From Streptococcus mitis (GTDB taxonomy: Bacteria > Bacillota > Bacilli > Lactobacillales > Streptococcaceae), in NCBI RefSeq assembly GCF_000722705.1, contig NZ_JPFW01000008.1, forward strand, positions 62,001-126,000: a stretch of 64,000 nt of DNA, written 5' to 3'. Shown one piece after another: positions 56,260 to 64,000 of this stretch. The notes beneath the pieces were generated by a model. It made no database searches, was not told where the DNA came from, and saw only the letters and a list, made by a program, of their open reading frames with translations. Both the position numbers and the translations under genes were made by a program. Each line of letters starts with the position of its first letter. Position 1 is the stretch's first letter.

Positions 56260-57069
56260 ATGCAATATTTAGAAAAAGAAGAAATTAAAGAAATCCAACT
56301 AGCCCTGCTAGATTATATTGATGAGACTTGTAAAAAACATAATATTCCTTATTTTCTCAGTTATGGAACCATGCTTGGAGCTATCCGCCACAAAGGTATG
56401 ATTCCTTGGGATGATGATATTGATATTTCTCTCTATCGTGAAGATTATGAACGTTTATTGAAGATTATTGAAAAAGAAAATCACCCTCGCTATAAGGTTC
56501 TTTCCTACGATACCTCTTCTTGGTACTTCCATAATTTCGCATCTATTTTGGATACATCTACTGTTATCGAAGACCATGTCAAGTACAAGCGTCATGACAC
56601 TAGTCTCTTTATTGACGTATTTCCAATTGATCGATTTACAGATTTGAGCATTGTCGACAAGAGTTATAAGTATGTGGCACTTCGTCAACTAGCTTATATT
56701 AAAAAATCACGCGCAGTTCACGGTGATAGCAAATTAAAAGATTTTCTAAGATTATGTAGCTGGTATGCCCTCCGATTGGTCAATCCCCGTTACTTTTACA
56801 AGAAAATTGATCAGCTAGTCAAAAATGCTGCAACCAACACTCCTCAATATGAAGGAGGAATTGGGATTGGTAAGGAAGGAATGAAAGAAGTCTTCCCAGT
56901 TGATACCTTTAAAAAACTCATCTTAACTGAGTTTGAGGGCCGTATGTTACCAGTTCCCAAAAAATATGACCAATTTTTAACCCAGATGTATGGCGATTAT
57001 ATGACACCACCATCAAAAGAAATGCAAGAATGGTATAGTCACAGTATTAAAGCTTATCGCAAAAACTGA
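56260..57069 (+). CDS. licD2: Phosphocholine transferase LicD2
   Basis: 269 residues from ATG at 56260, which has TTGGAGG upstream; an upstream in-frame ATG inside licD1 is unlikely. Same signature as LicD1 (SYGTMLGAIRHKGMIPWDDD, IDVFPIDRF), so a paralogue adding the second phosphocholine. It is one base after the licD1 stop. Confidence 0.95.
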   Translation: MQYLEKEEIKEIQLALLDYIDETCKKHNIPYFLSYGTMLGAIRHKGMIPWDDDIDISLYREDYERLLKIIEKENHPRYKVLSYDTSSWYFHNFASILDTSTVIEDHVKYKRHDTSLFIDVFPIDRFTDLSIVDKSYKYVALRQLAYIKKSRAVHGDSKLKDFLRLCSWYALRLVNPRYFYKKIDQLVKNAATNTPQYEGGIGIGKEGMKEVFPVDTFKKLILTEFEGRMLPVPKKYDQFLTQMYGDYMTPPSKEMQEWYSHSIKAYRKN

Positions 57070-57147
57070 TTGAGAGCGACCATATAAACTACAAAGAAGG
57101 TGGGGAAAAGTCAATTTCAGAAGAAAATGAAGTAAATATTCCCACAA

Positions 57148-57194
57148 CAAAACGCATAATATCAAGGCTTTTCAATACCTGATATTATGCGTTT
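57148..57194. terminator. Hairpin terminator between licD2 and carB
   Basis: Perfect 16-bp arms AAAACGCATAATATCA and TGATATTATGCGTTTT. Suited to ending convergent licD2 and carB transcripts. Its left arm recurs at 26397. Confidence 0.85.
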
Positions 57195-57234
57195 TCCTTA
57201 TCTTAAGACCTTTTGTATAACTTATTTTCCTATT

Positions 57235-57377
57235 TATACTCTTCGAAAATCTCTTCAAACCGCGTCAATGTCGTCTTGCCGTATGTATGTTACTGACTTC
57301 GTCAGTTCTATCTGCAACCTCAAAGCAGTGCTTTGAGCAACCTGCGGCTAGTTTGCTCTTTGATTTTCATTGAGTAT
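57235..57377. repeat. BOX element (boxA-boxB-boxC) touching the carB stop
   Basis: ATACTCTTCGAAAATC to TTTTCATTGAGTAT, with the internal CAAAGCAGTGCTTTGAG boxB part. Its last base is the first of the carB stop triplet on the plus strand. Confidence 0.9.
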
Positions 57378-60300
57378 TAAATGGCTTCTGTGACAAAACT
57401 ACGACTTTCTAATACCTTAAGCATGGCATTGGCTGTATCTAGGGCTGTAAAGAGGGGCACCCCCTGTTCAATAGCTGAACGACGGATTTGCTCACCATCT
57501 TCGTCAGCAGTACGTTTTGTTCCAACTGTATTAATAATAGCTTGAATTCTTCCTTTACGAACAAAGCTTGGAATATCTTGATCGTCATCACCTATCTTAC
57601 CAACAGGCTGGGCTTGCAGTCCATGACTAGCAAAGAAGGCTACTGTTCCCTCTGTCGCGAGGATTCCATAGCCAATATTTTGGAAACGACGTGCCAAATC
57701 CAAGGCTTCTTCTTTGGCATCATCAGCAATGGTAAATACAACGTTACCAAAAGTTGGCAAGTGAAGGTAAGAAGCTTCAAAGGCTTTATAGAGAGCTTTT
57801 TCCAAAGTCGTATCAGAACCCATAACTTCCCCTGTTGACTTCATTTCAGGACCAAGCAAGCTGTCTACCTTAGCTAGTTTGGTAAAGGAGAAGACAGGTG
57901 CTTTGATATGAACGCGAGTGCTTTCAGGGTAAAGTCCATCTTGGTAACCAAGTTCTGATAAGCTTTGCCCAAGAATGAGCTTGGTCGCTACTTGAGCCAT
58001 AGGAATATTGGTCACCTTAGAAAGGAATGGAACCGTACGGCTGGCACGTGGATTGACCTCAATAACGTAGACTTTCTCATCCTTGATAACAAACTGGATG
58101 TTCATCATTCCAAGGCAGTTAAGACCAATTGCTAGGCGTTTAGTATAGTCTGCGATGGTTTCTTGCACCTTTTGCGACAAAGTTTGTGGTGGATAAACGG
58201 CCATTGAGTCACCTGAGTGGACACCAGCACGTTCGATATGCTCCATGATACCAGGAATGAGTACATTTTTACCGTCTGAAATGGCATCAACTTCGCACTC
58301 TTGCCCAACGATATAAGAGTCGACAAGAACTGGGTGGTCTGGACTAGCCTTAACAGCCGTACGCATATAAGAACGGAGATCTTCTTCATTTTCAACGATT
58401 TCCATGGCACGTCCACCCAAGACATAAGATGGGCGGACAAGAACTGGGAAGCCAATCTTGCGAGCTGCAAGAACTGCTTCTTCTTCATTGGTCGCTGTTT
58501 GTCCTGGTGGCTGTGGAATATCCAATTCTTTTAGGGCTTGCTCAAAGAGGTCACGGTCTTCGGCACGGTCTAGGTCAGCAACCTGTGTACCAAGGATGGT
58601 CACACCTGCTTTTGCCAATGGCTCCGCAAGGTTGATGGCTGTTTGACCACCAAACTGAACGATAACCCCTTTTGGTTGCTCCAAATCGATAACATTCATA
58701 ACGTCTTCAAATGTCAATGGTTCAAAGTAGAGCTTGTCAGACACAGAGAAGTCTGTTGAAACGGTCTCTGGGTTTGAGTTCATGATGATGGCTTCGTAAC
58801 CAGCAGCCTGGATAGCCTTAACCGAGTGAACAGTTGCGTAGTCAAATTCAACCCCTTGACCGATACGGATTGGACCTGAACCTAGAACTAGGACGGATTC
58901 CTTATCAGACTTAATAGATTCATTTTCCCAGCCATAGGTTGAATAGAAGTATGGTGTTTCAGAGTCGAACTCTGCCGCACAGGTATCAACCATCTTGTAG
59001 ACTGGAACAATCTTGTTTTCCAAACGAAGTTGGCGAACTTGGTATGCTGTCGTTTTCCATAATTCCGCAATCTTACGGTCTGAGAAACCATTGAGTTTGG
59101 CTGTTTTCAAAACTTCTAGATCTTGTGGATGGGCACCCAACTCCTGCTCAATTTCAAAGATATGTAGGAGTTTATCGAGATAAAAGATATCGATTTTTGT
59201 AAGCTCAGCAATTTCTTCTGGAGTGTAACCACGGCGAATAGCTTCTGACACATAGAAGAGACGATCATCTTGGGCCTTCACAACTTTTTCAATCAAGGTA
59301 TCATCAGAAACTGCTGCAAGTTCTGGCATTTCATTGTGGTGAACCCCAATTTCAAGGGAGCGACAAGCTTTAAGAAGTGACTCCTCGATATTACGACCGA
59401 TCGCCATGACTTCTCCAGTCGCCTTCATCTGAGTACCAAGACGACGTTCACCTTTTTCAAATTTATCAAATGGGAAACGTGGAATTTTCGCAACGACGTA
59501 GTCAAGGGCTGGTTCAAACATGGCATAGGTTGAACCTGTAACTGGGTTAATAACCTCATCCAAGGTCAAACCGACGGCAATCTTAGCAGCCAATTTGGCA
59601 ATTGGATACCCTGTCGCCTTAGATGCCAGGGCTGAAGAACGCGACACACGAGGGTTTACTTCAATGACATAGTACTTGAAGCTGTGGGGATCAAGGGCTA
59701 GCTGAACGTTACATCCCCCTTCAATCTTAAGGGCACGAATAATGCTCAAGCTTGCATCACGAAGCATTTGGTTTTCATAGTCTGACATAGTTTGTGCAGG
59801 GGCAAATACAATGGAATCTCCTGTGTGAATCCCTACTGGGTCAAAGTTCTCCATGTTACATACGACAAGGGCATTGTCAGCTGAGTCACGCATAACTTCG
59901 TATTCGATTTCCTTGAAGCCTGCGATTGAACGCTCAATCAAACATTGGGTAACAGGTGACAATTTCAAACCATTTTCAGCGATTTCACGCAATTCTTCCT
60001 CGTTGGCACACATACCACCACCAGTACCACCAAGAGTAAAGGCTGGACGGACGATGACTGGGTATCCAATTGTCGCTGCAAAGGCAACTGCTTCTTCTAC
60101 TGTGTTAACAATTTCAGATTCTGGAATGGGTTGTTCCAATTCTTCCATCAATTGTTTAAAGAGGTCACGATCCTCCGCTTGGTCAATGGCAGACAATTTA
60201 GTCCCAAGAAGTTCTACTCCCAATTCATCTAAGATACCGTTTTTAGACAATTCCATGGCCATATTGAGCCCTGTTTGACCACCCAGAGTTGGTAGTAAGG

Positions 60301-60553
60301 CATCTGGACGTTCCTTACGAAGAATACGAGTCACAAACTCAAGTGTAATCGGTTCAATATAAACCTTATCAGCAATTTCCTTGTCCGTCATGATAGTTGC
60401 AGGGTTTGAGTTAACCAAAACAACCTCATACCCTTCTTCTTTCAACGACAAACAAGCCTGGGTCCCAGCGTAGTCAAACTCAGCAGCCTGACCAATAATA
60501 ATCGGACCAGAACCAATCACCATAATTTTTTGAATATCAGTACGTTTAGGCAT
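57377..60553 (-). CDS. carB: Carbamoyl-phosphate synthase large subunit
   Basis: Makes carbamoyl phosphate for pyrimidines and arginine. 1058 residues, full length. Two ATP-grasp halves start [20 protein letters not shown] and [20 protein letters not shown]; matching [19 protein letters not shown] and [17 protein letters not shown] motifs are present, and a C-terminal MGS-like allosteric domain ends the protein. It is last in the pyr/car unit and unusually far (447 bp) from carA. Confidence 0.97.
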   Translation of the reverse strand: MPKRTDIQKIMVIGSGPIIIGQAAEFDYAGTQACLSLKEEGYEVVLVNSNPATIMTDKEIADKVYIEPITLEFVTRILRKERPDALLPTLGGQTGLNMAMELSKNGILDELGVELLGTKLSAIDQAEDRDLFKQLMEELEQPIPESEIVNTVEEAVAFAATIGYPVIVRPAFTLGGTGGGMCANEEELREIAENGLKLSPVTQCLIERSIAGFKEIEYEVMRDSADNALVVCNMENFDPVGIHTGDSIVFAPAQTMSDYENQMLRDASLSIIRALKIEGGCNVQLALDPHSFKYYVIEVNPRVSRSSALASKATGYPIAKLAAKIAVGLTLDEVINPVTGSTYAMFEPALDYVVAKIPRFPFDKFEKGERRLGTQMKATGEVMAIGRNIEESLLKACRSLEIGVHHNEMPELAAVSDDTLIEKVVKAQDDRLFYVSEAIRRGYTPEEIAELTKIDIFYLDKLLHIFEIEQELGAHPQDLEVLKTAKLNGFSDRKIAELWKTTAYQVRQLRLENKIVPVYKMVDTCAAEFDSETPYFYSTYGWENESIKSDKESVLVLGSGPIRIGQGVEFDYATVHSVKAIQAAGYEAIIMNSNPETVSTDFSVSDKLYFEPLTFEDVMNVIDLEQPKGVIVQFGGQTAINLAEPLAKAGVTILGTQVADLDRAEDRDLFEQALKELDIPQPPGQTATNEEEAVLAARKIGFPVLVRPSYVLGGRAMEIVENEEDLRSYMRTAVKASPDHPVLVDSYIVGQECEVDAISDGKNVLIPGIMEHIERAGVHSGDSMAVYPPQTLSQKVQETIADYTKRLAIGLNCLGMMNIQFVIKDEKVYVIEVNPRASRTVPFLSKVTNIPMAQVATKLILGQSLSELGYQDGLYPESTRVHIKAPVFSFTKLAKVDSLLGPEMKSTGEVMGSDTTLEKALYKAFEASYLHLPTFGNVVFTIADDAKEEALDLARRFQNIGYGILATEGTVAFFASHGLQAQPVGKIGDDDQDIPSFVRKGRIQAIINTVGTKRTADEDGEQIRRSAIEQGVPLFTALDTANAMLKVLESRSFVTEAI

Positions 60554-61000
60554 AGTTTATGATACAAAGCCCGTAAAGAACACAGTGAAAATAGGAAACT
60601 CGGTGCAGACGCCTTTAGCGTCAAGACGATGTTTATCTTTTTCACACAGTTCTTAGGGCATGTTCACTTCCGCGAACAATGTATCTTCTCCTTTCTATTC
60701 GTCGCCTCACAGAGCGACATTAAATAAATTCTCCGACGATTTTTTAGCGAAACGATACTTTTCGGTAAAAAATCTAGTGCAGGGAGTTTTTAGTTCGCCT
60801 GATAGCGACTAAAAGAAACGACCTGCCTTTCTATTCGTCGCCTCACAGAGCGACATTAAATAAGATACAAAGGACGAATAGAAAGCGATTGAATTTTAGG
60901 AAACCAAGGAAGGATTGACAATCCAAGTTGATTTCTCTAAATTCCGAACTTTCCGTCCGTGTTCAGTTACATAAATTCTCCGACGAGCTTTTACTCGTTC
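60554..61000 (-). promoter_or_regulatory. carA-carB intergenic region with two PyrR-loop-like hairpins
   Basis: 447 bp without a credible gene. Two exact 38-bp copies (60690-60727 and 60826-60863) each form, on the minus strand, GUCGC-UCUGUGAG-GCGAC. The loop CUGUGAGG resembles CCGUGAGG in the pyrR leader. After the upstream copy comes a long GCAGG...CCUGC hairpin with inner GUCGC/GGCGA pairing, followed by AUUUUUU, as in an attenuator. Confidence 0.5.
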
Positions 61001-62080
61001 TTAGTTTGATTGTTTAAAAGCTTCCATCATCTCGATAAATTCATCAAAGAGGTAGCTTGCGTCGTGTGGACCAGGAGCTGCATCTGGATGGTATTGAACA
61101 GAAAAAGCAGGTTGGTATCTGTGACGCACACCTTCAACTGACTTGTCATTGATTTCTTCGTGGGTAATGATCAAGTGCTCTGGTAAATCCTCACGGCTAA
61201 CTGCATAACCATGGTTTTGACTTGTAAAGTCTACACGGCCTGTAGCAATCTCACGTACCGCATGGTTAAATCCACGGTGTCCAAATTTCATCTTATAGGT
61301 CTTAGCACCATTTGCCATGGCAAAGAGTTGATGACCCATACAAATACCAAAGATTGGAATTTTTCCTTGCACACCGCGAATCATATCCAGTGCTTGTGGA
61401 ACGTCTTCTGGGTTACCTGGACCATTTGACAACATAACTCCGTCAGGATTGAGATGGAGAATTTCTTCAGCCGTTGTCGAATAAGGAACAACCGTCACAT
61501 TACAGTTGCGTTTAGAAAGTTCACGTAGAATTGAGTGCTTGAGACCAAAGTCCACTAGCACTACGCTTAAACCAACTCCTGGAGCTGGATAAGACGTTTT
61601 TGTAGAAACCTGCTTGATATTATCTGTCGGTAAGACTGTTGCTTGGAGCTGGTCTGTCACATGGTCCATACTGTCCCCAACATGGGTCAAGGTTGCACGC
61701 ATGGTACCATGCTTACGGATAATCTTGGTAAGTGCACGCGTATCAATCCCTGAAATACCAGGAATTTTCTTGGCTTTCAAAAATTCATCTAGCGTCATTT
61801 GGTTGCGCCAGTTGCTTGCTCTACGCGCTTCTTCAAAAACAACGACTCCCTTACAAGTTGGAATAATGGATTCGTAATCATCACGGTTAATTCCATAATT
61901 TCCTACCAAAGGATAAGTAAAGGTCAAGATTTGTCCATTATAAGACTGGTCTGTAATGGATTCTTGATAACCAGTCATCCCTGTATTAAAGACGATTTCG
62001 CCTGTTACATCAATATCTGCTCCGAAGGCCTTGCCTTCAAAAACTGTGCCATCTTCTAATACTAGAAGTCTTTTTGTCAT
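61001..62080 (-). CDS. carA: Carbamoyl-phosphate synthase small subunit
   Basis: Glutaminase subunit supplying ammonia to CarB. 359 residues. Class I amidotransferase nucleophile in [20 protein letters not shown], with HRGFNHAV after it and the catalytic His/Glu near [12 protein letters not shown]. The start has GAGAGGTG upstream. It lies 49 bp after pyrB, with a small GACGC/GCGTC hairpin between. Confidence 0.97.
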   Translation of the reverse strand: MTKRLLVLEDGTVFEGKAFGADIDVTGEIVFNTGMTGYQESITDQSYNGQILTFTYPLVGNYGINRDDYESIIPTCKGVVVFEEARRASNWRNQMTLDEFLKAKKIPGISGIDTRALTKIIRKHGTMRATLTHVGDSMDHVTDQLQATVLPTDNIKQVSTKTSYPAPGVGLSVVLVDFGLKHSILRELSKRNCNVTVVPYSTTAEEILHLNPDGVMLSNGPGNPEDVPQALDMIRGVQGKIPIFGICMGHQLFAMANGAKTYKMKFGHRGFNHAVREIATGRVDFTSQNHGYAVSREDLPEHLIITHEEINDKSVEGVRHRYQPAFSVQYHPDAAPGPHDASYLFDEFIEMMEAFKQSN

Positions 62081-62129
62081 ATTTTCACCTCTCGTGGACG
62101 CTCACTGGCGTCTTTTAACGTCTTGTGTT

Positions 62130-63053
62130 TTAGTTGGCGTTTCTACTCGCCAATACGGATTCTAAGATTGCCATTCGAACAAAGACACCATTGGTCATTT
62201 GTTGGACAATCCGTGATTTTGGTGCTTCAACCAAGTGATCTGCGATTTCCACATCACGATTGACTGGAGCTGGGTGCATGAGGATTGCTGTTTCTTTCAA
62301 ACGGTCATAACGTTCTTGAGTCAAGCCATGTTGGACATGGTAGTCTTCTTTTGAAAAGACAGCTCCACTATCATGGCGTTCATGTTGCACACGGAGAAAC
62401 ATCATGACATCCACCTGATCAATGATTTCATCAATGGTTACAAACTGTCCATAGTCTGCAAACTCTTGACTTCTCCATTCCTCAGGTCCAGCAAAGTAAA
62501 GTTCAGCTCCCAAGCGTTTCAAAATCTGCATATTAGATTTGGCAACGCGTGAGTGGTCCAAGTCACCTGCAATAGCAACCTTGAGCCCCTCAAAGTGACC
62601 AAATTCCTCATAAATGGTCATCAAATCAAGCAAGCTCTGGCTAGGGTGTTGTCCTGACCCATCTCCACCATTGATGATGGAAGTCGTAATCGTCGGACTC
62701 GCAATTAACTCTCTGTAGTAGTCGACCTCTGGGTGACGAATCACACAGACATCCACTCCTAAGGCAGACAGAGTCAAGATAGTATCATAAAGTGTCTCAC
62801 CCTTATTTACCGAGCTGGTCTTTACATCAAAGTCAAGTCGTTCCAGCCCCAGTTTAATCTCTGCTACTTCAAAGGACTTATGCGTCCGTGTGGAATCCTC
62901 AAAGAAAAGATTGGAAACAATCGGGTGGTTTTCATAGGGAAGCTGGGCTCCGTTTTTAAACTCAATTCCTCGCTTGATCAATTTCATCACTTGATCAACA
63001 GTGAGGTCTTCCATGGACACTACATGGTTCAGTGCTTGTTGATTTTCTGACAT
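62130..63053 (-). CDS. pyrB: Aspartate carbamoyltransferase catalytic chain
   Basis: Committed step of pyrimidine synthesis. 307 residues. Carbamoyl-phosphate site [20 protein letters not shown] and aspartate-binding [18 protein letters not shown] are present. There is no PyrI gene nearby, as usual in Firmicutes. It is 17 bp downstream of pyrR and under the same attenuator. Confidence 0.97.
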   Translation of the reverse strand: MSENQQALNHVVSMEDLTVDQVMKLIKRGIEFKNGAQLPYENHPIVSNLFFEDSTRTHKSFEVAEIKLGLERLDFDVKTSSVNKGETLYDTILTLSALGVDVCVIRHPEVDYYRELIASPTITTSIINGGDGSGQHPSQSLLDLMTIYEEFGHFEGLKVAIAGDLDHSRVAKSNMQILKRLGAELYFAGPEEWRSQEFADYGQFVTIDEIIDQVDVMMFLRVQHERHDSGAVFSKEDYHVQHGLTQERYDRLKETAILMHPAPVNRDVEIADHLVEAPKSRIVQQMTNGVFVRMAILESVLASRNAN

Positions 63054-63070
63054 GGCTACTCCTTAGCTTT

Positions 63071-63744
<674 letters not shown>

Positions 63745-63750
63745 TCAATT

Positions 63751-63779
63751 ACTATAGCACAAAGCAAGACTAAAATCAA
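63751..63779 (-). promoter_or_regulatory. pyr operon promoter
   Basis: TTGATT (63774-63779), 17-bp spacer and TATAGT (63751-63756) on the minus strand, giving a ~150-nt leader before pyrR. Confidence 0.7.
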
Positions 63780-63801
63780 GCAAAAACTTTTGATCCCCAT
63801 C

Positions 63802-64000
63802 TTATAAATTGCTAAAATCATATAACTGTGGGTACTGATCACACTCTGGATTTTTAGGATGGCAAATGGCTCTTCCAAAATAAATCATAGCCTGATGAGC
63901 TGCTAACCACTGCTCAGGTGGCAAGATATCCATGACCCGCTTTTCCACCTCAAGCGGTGTCGCTGATTTTTTGACGATATCGTGGTGTTTGCAAATACGC
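63802..64000 (-). CDS. nth: Endonuclease III (Nth), C-terminal part; continues past window edge
   Basis: Base-excision DNA glycosylase/AP lyase for oxidised pyrimidines. The visible 65 residues (ICKHHDIVKKSATPLEVEKR to LYDFSNL) match the C-terminal end of the HhH-GPD family. Of the usual four C-terminal iron-sulfur cysteines only two are present (AICHPKNPECDQYPQLY), so the cluster may be absent. The start lies outside the window. Confidence 0.85.
   Translation of the reverse strand, partial: RICKHHDIVKKSATPLEVEKRVMDILPPEQWLAAHQAMIYFGRAICHPKNPECDQYPQLYDFSNL

Overview
The window is a low-GC Firmicute chromosome. Gene content and order point to a mitis-group Streptococcus very close to S. pneumoniae. 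Supporting features are the teichoic-acid choline locus (licC-licB-licA-tarJ-tarI diverging from tacF-licD1-licD2), dprA behind a competence box, a CiaR-type direct repeat upstream of tarI, the niaX/niaR pair, six BOX repeats and one RUP-like repeat. pcrA directly beside fhs and the large surface-protein gene are not what I remember from reference pneumococci, so S. mitis or a close relative is my best guess (inference).

Layout. 1-7 kb: pcrA (cut by the window edge), fhs, then a divergent coenzyme A/vitamin block (coaB-coaC-ECF S component, niaX-niaR). 7-11 kb: a 1263-residue YSIRK/LPXTG surface protein built of tandem 80- and 82-residue repeats, sitting between two copies of a ~267-bp duplicated segment. 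11-23.7 kb: Nudix hydrolase, acetyltransferase, flavodoxin-like oxidoreductase, uvrB, CPBP protease, glutamine-type ABC transporter, zwf, ftsY and two HAD phosphatases. 23.7-30.3 kb: an accessory island inserted between smc and the HAD/ftsY genes. It holds an IS200-type element split by an IS1182-type element, one intact and one frameshifted Ser/Thr/Gly-rich putative RiPP (ribosomally made, modified peptide) precursor, a truncated ORF, a frameshifted ABC permease with its ATPase, and an Rgg-like regulator behind a 34-bp inverted repeat. 30.3-36 kb: smc, rnc, tRNA-Arg(CCG), guaC with a structured leader. 36-42 kb: leuABCD operon (with DUF1294 and Sua5-like genes) controlled by a leucine leader-peptide attenuator. 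42-44 kb: an IS1634-type element bounded by 88-bp direct repeats that duplicate the leu promoter. 44-49 kb: MmcQ-like gene, cutC, DUF454, topA, dprA. 49-57 kb: choline/teichoic acid genes. 57-64 kb: pyrR-pyrB-carA-carB with a PyrR-type attenuator, and the end of nth.

How the genes work together. lic/tar/tacF/licD take up choline, activate it as CDP-choline, make CDP-ribitol, flip teichoic acid chains and decorate them with phosphocholine. leuABCD makes leucine. pyrR-pyrB-carAB starts pyrimidine synthesis. smc, rnc, ftsY and HAD genes are normally one neighbourhood, and here the island separates them. The most novel parts are the decayed RiPP island, the unusually long duplication around the IS1634-type element, the duplicated junctions of the surface-protein gene, and PyrR-loop-like hairpins inside the carA-carB gap.
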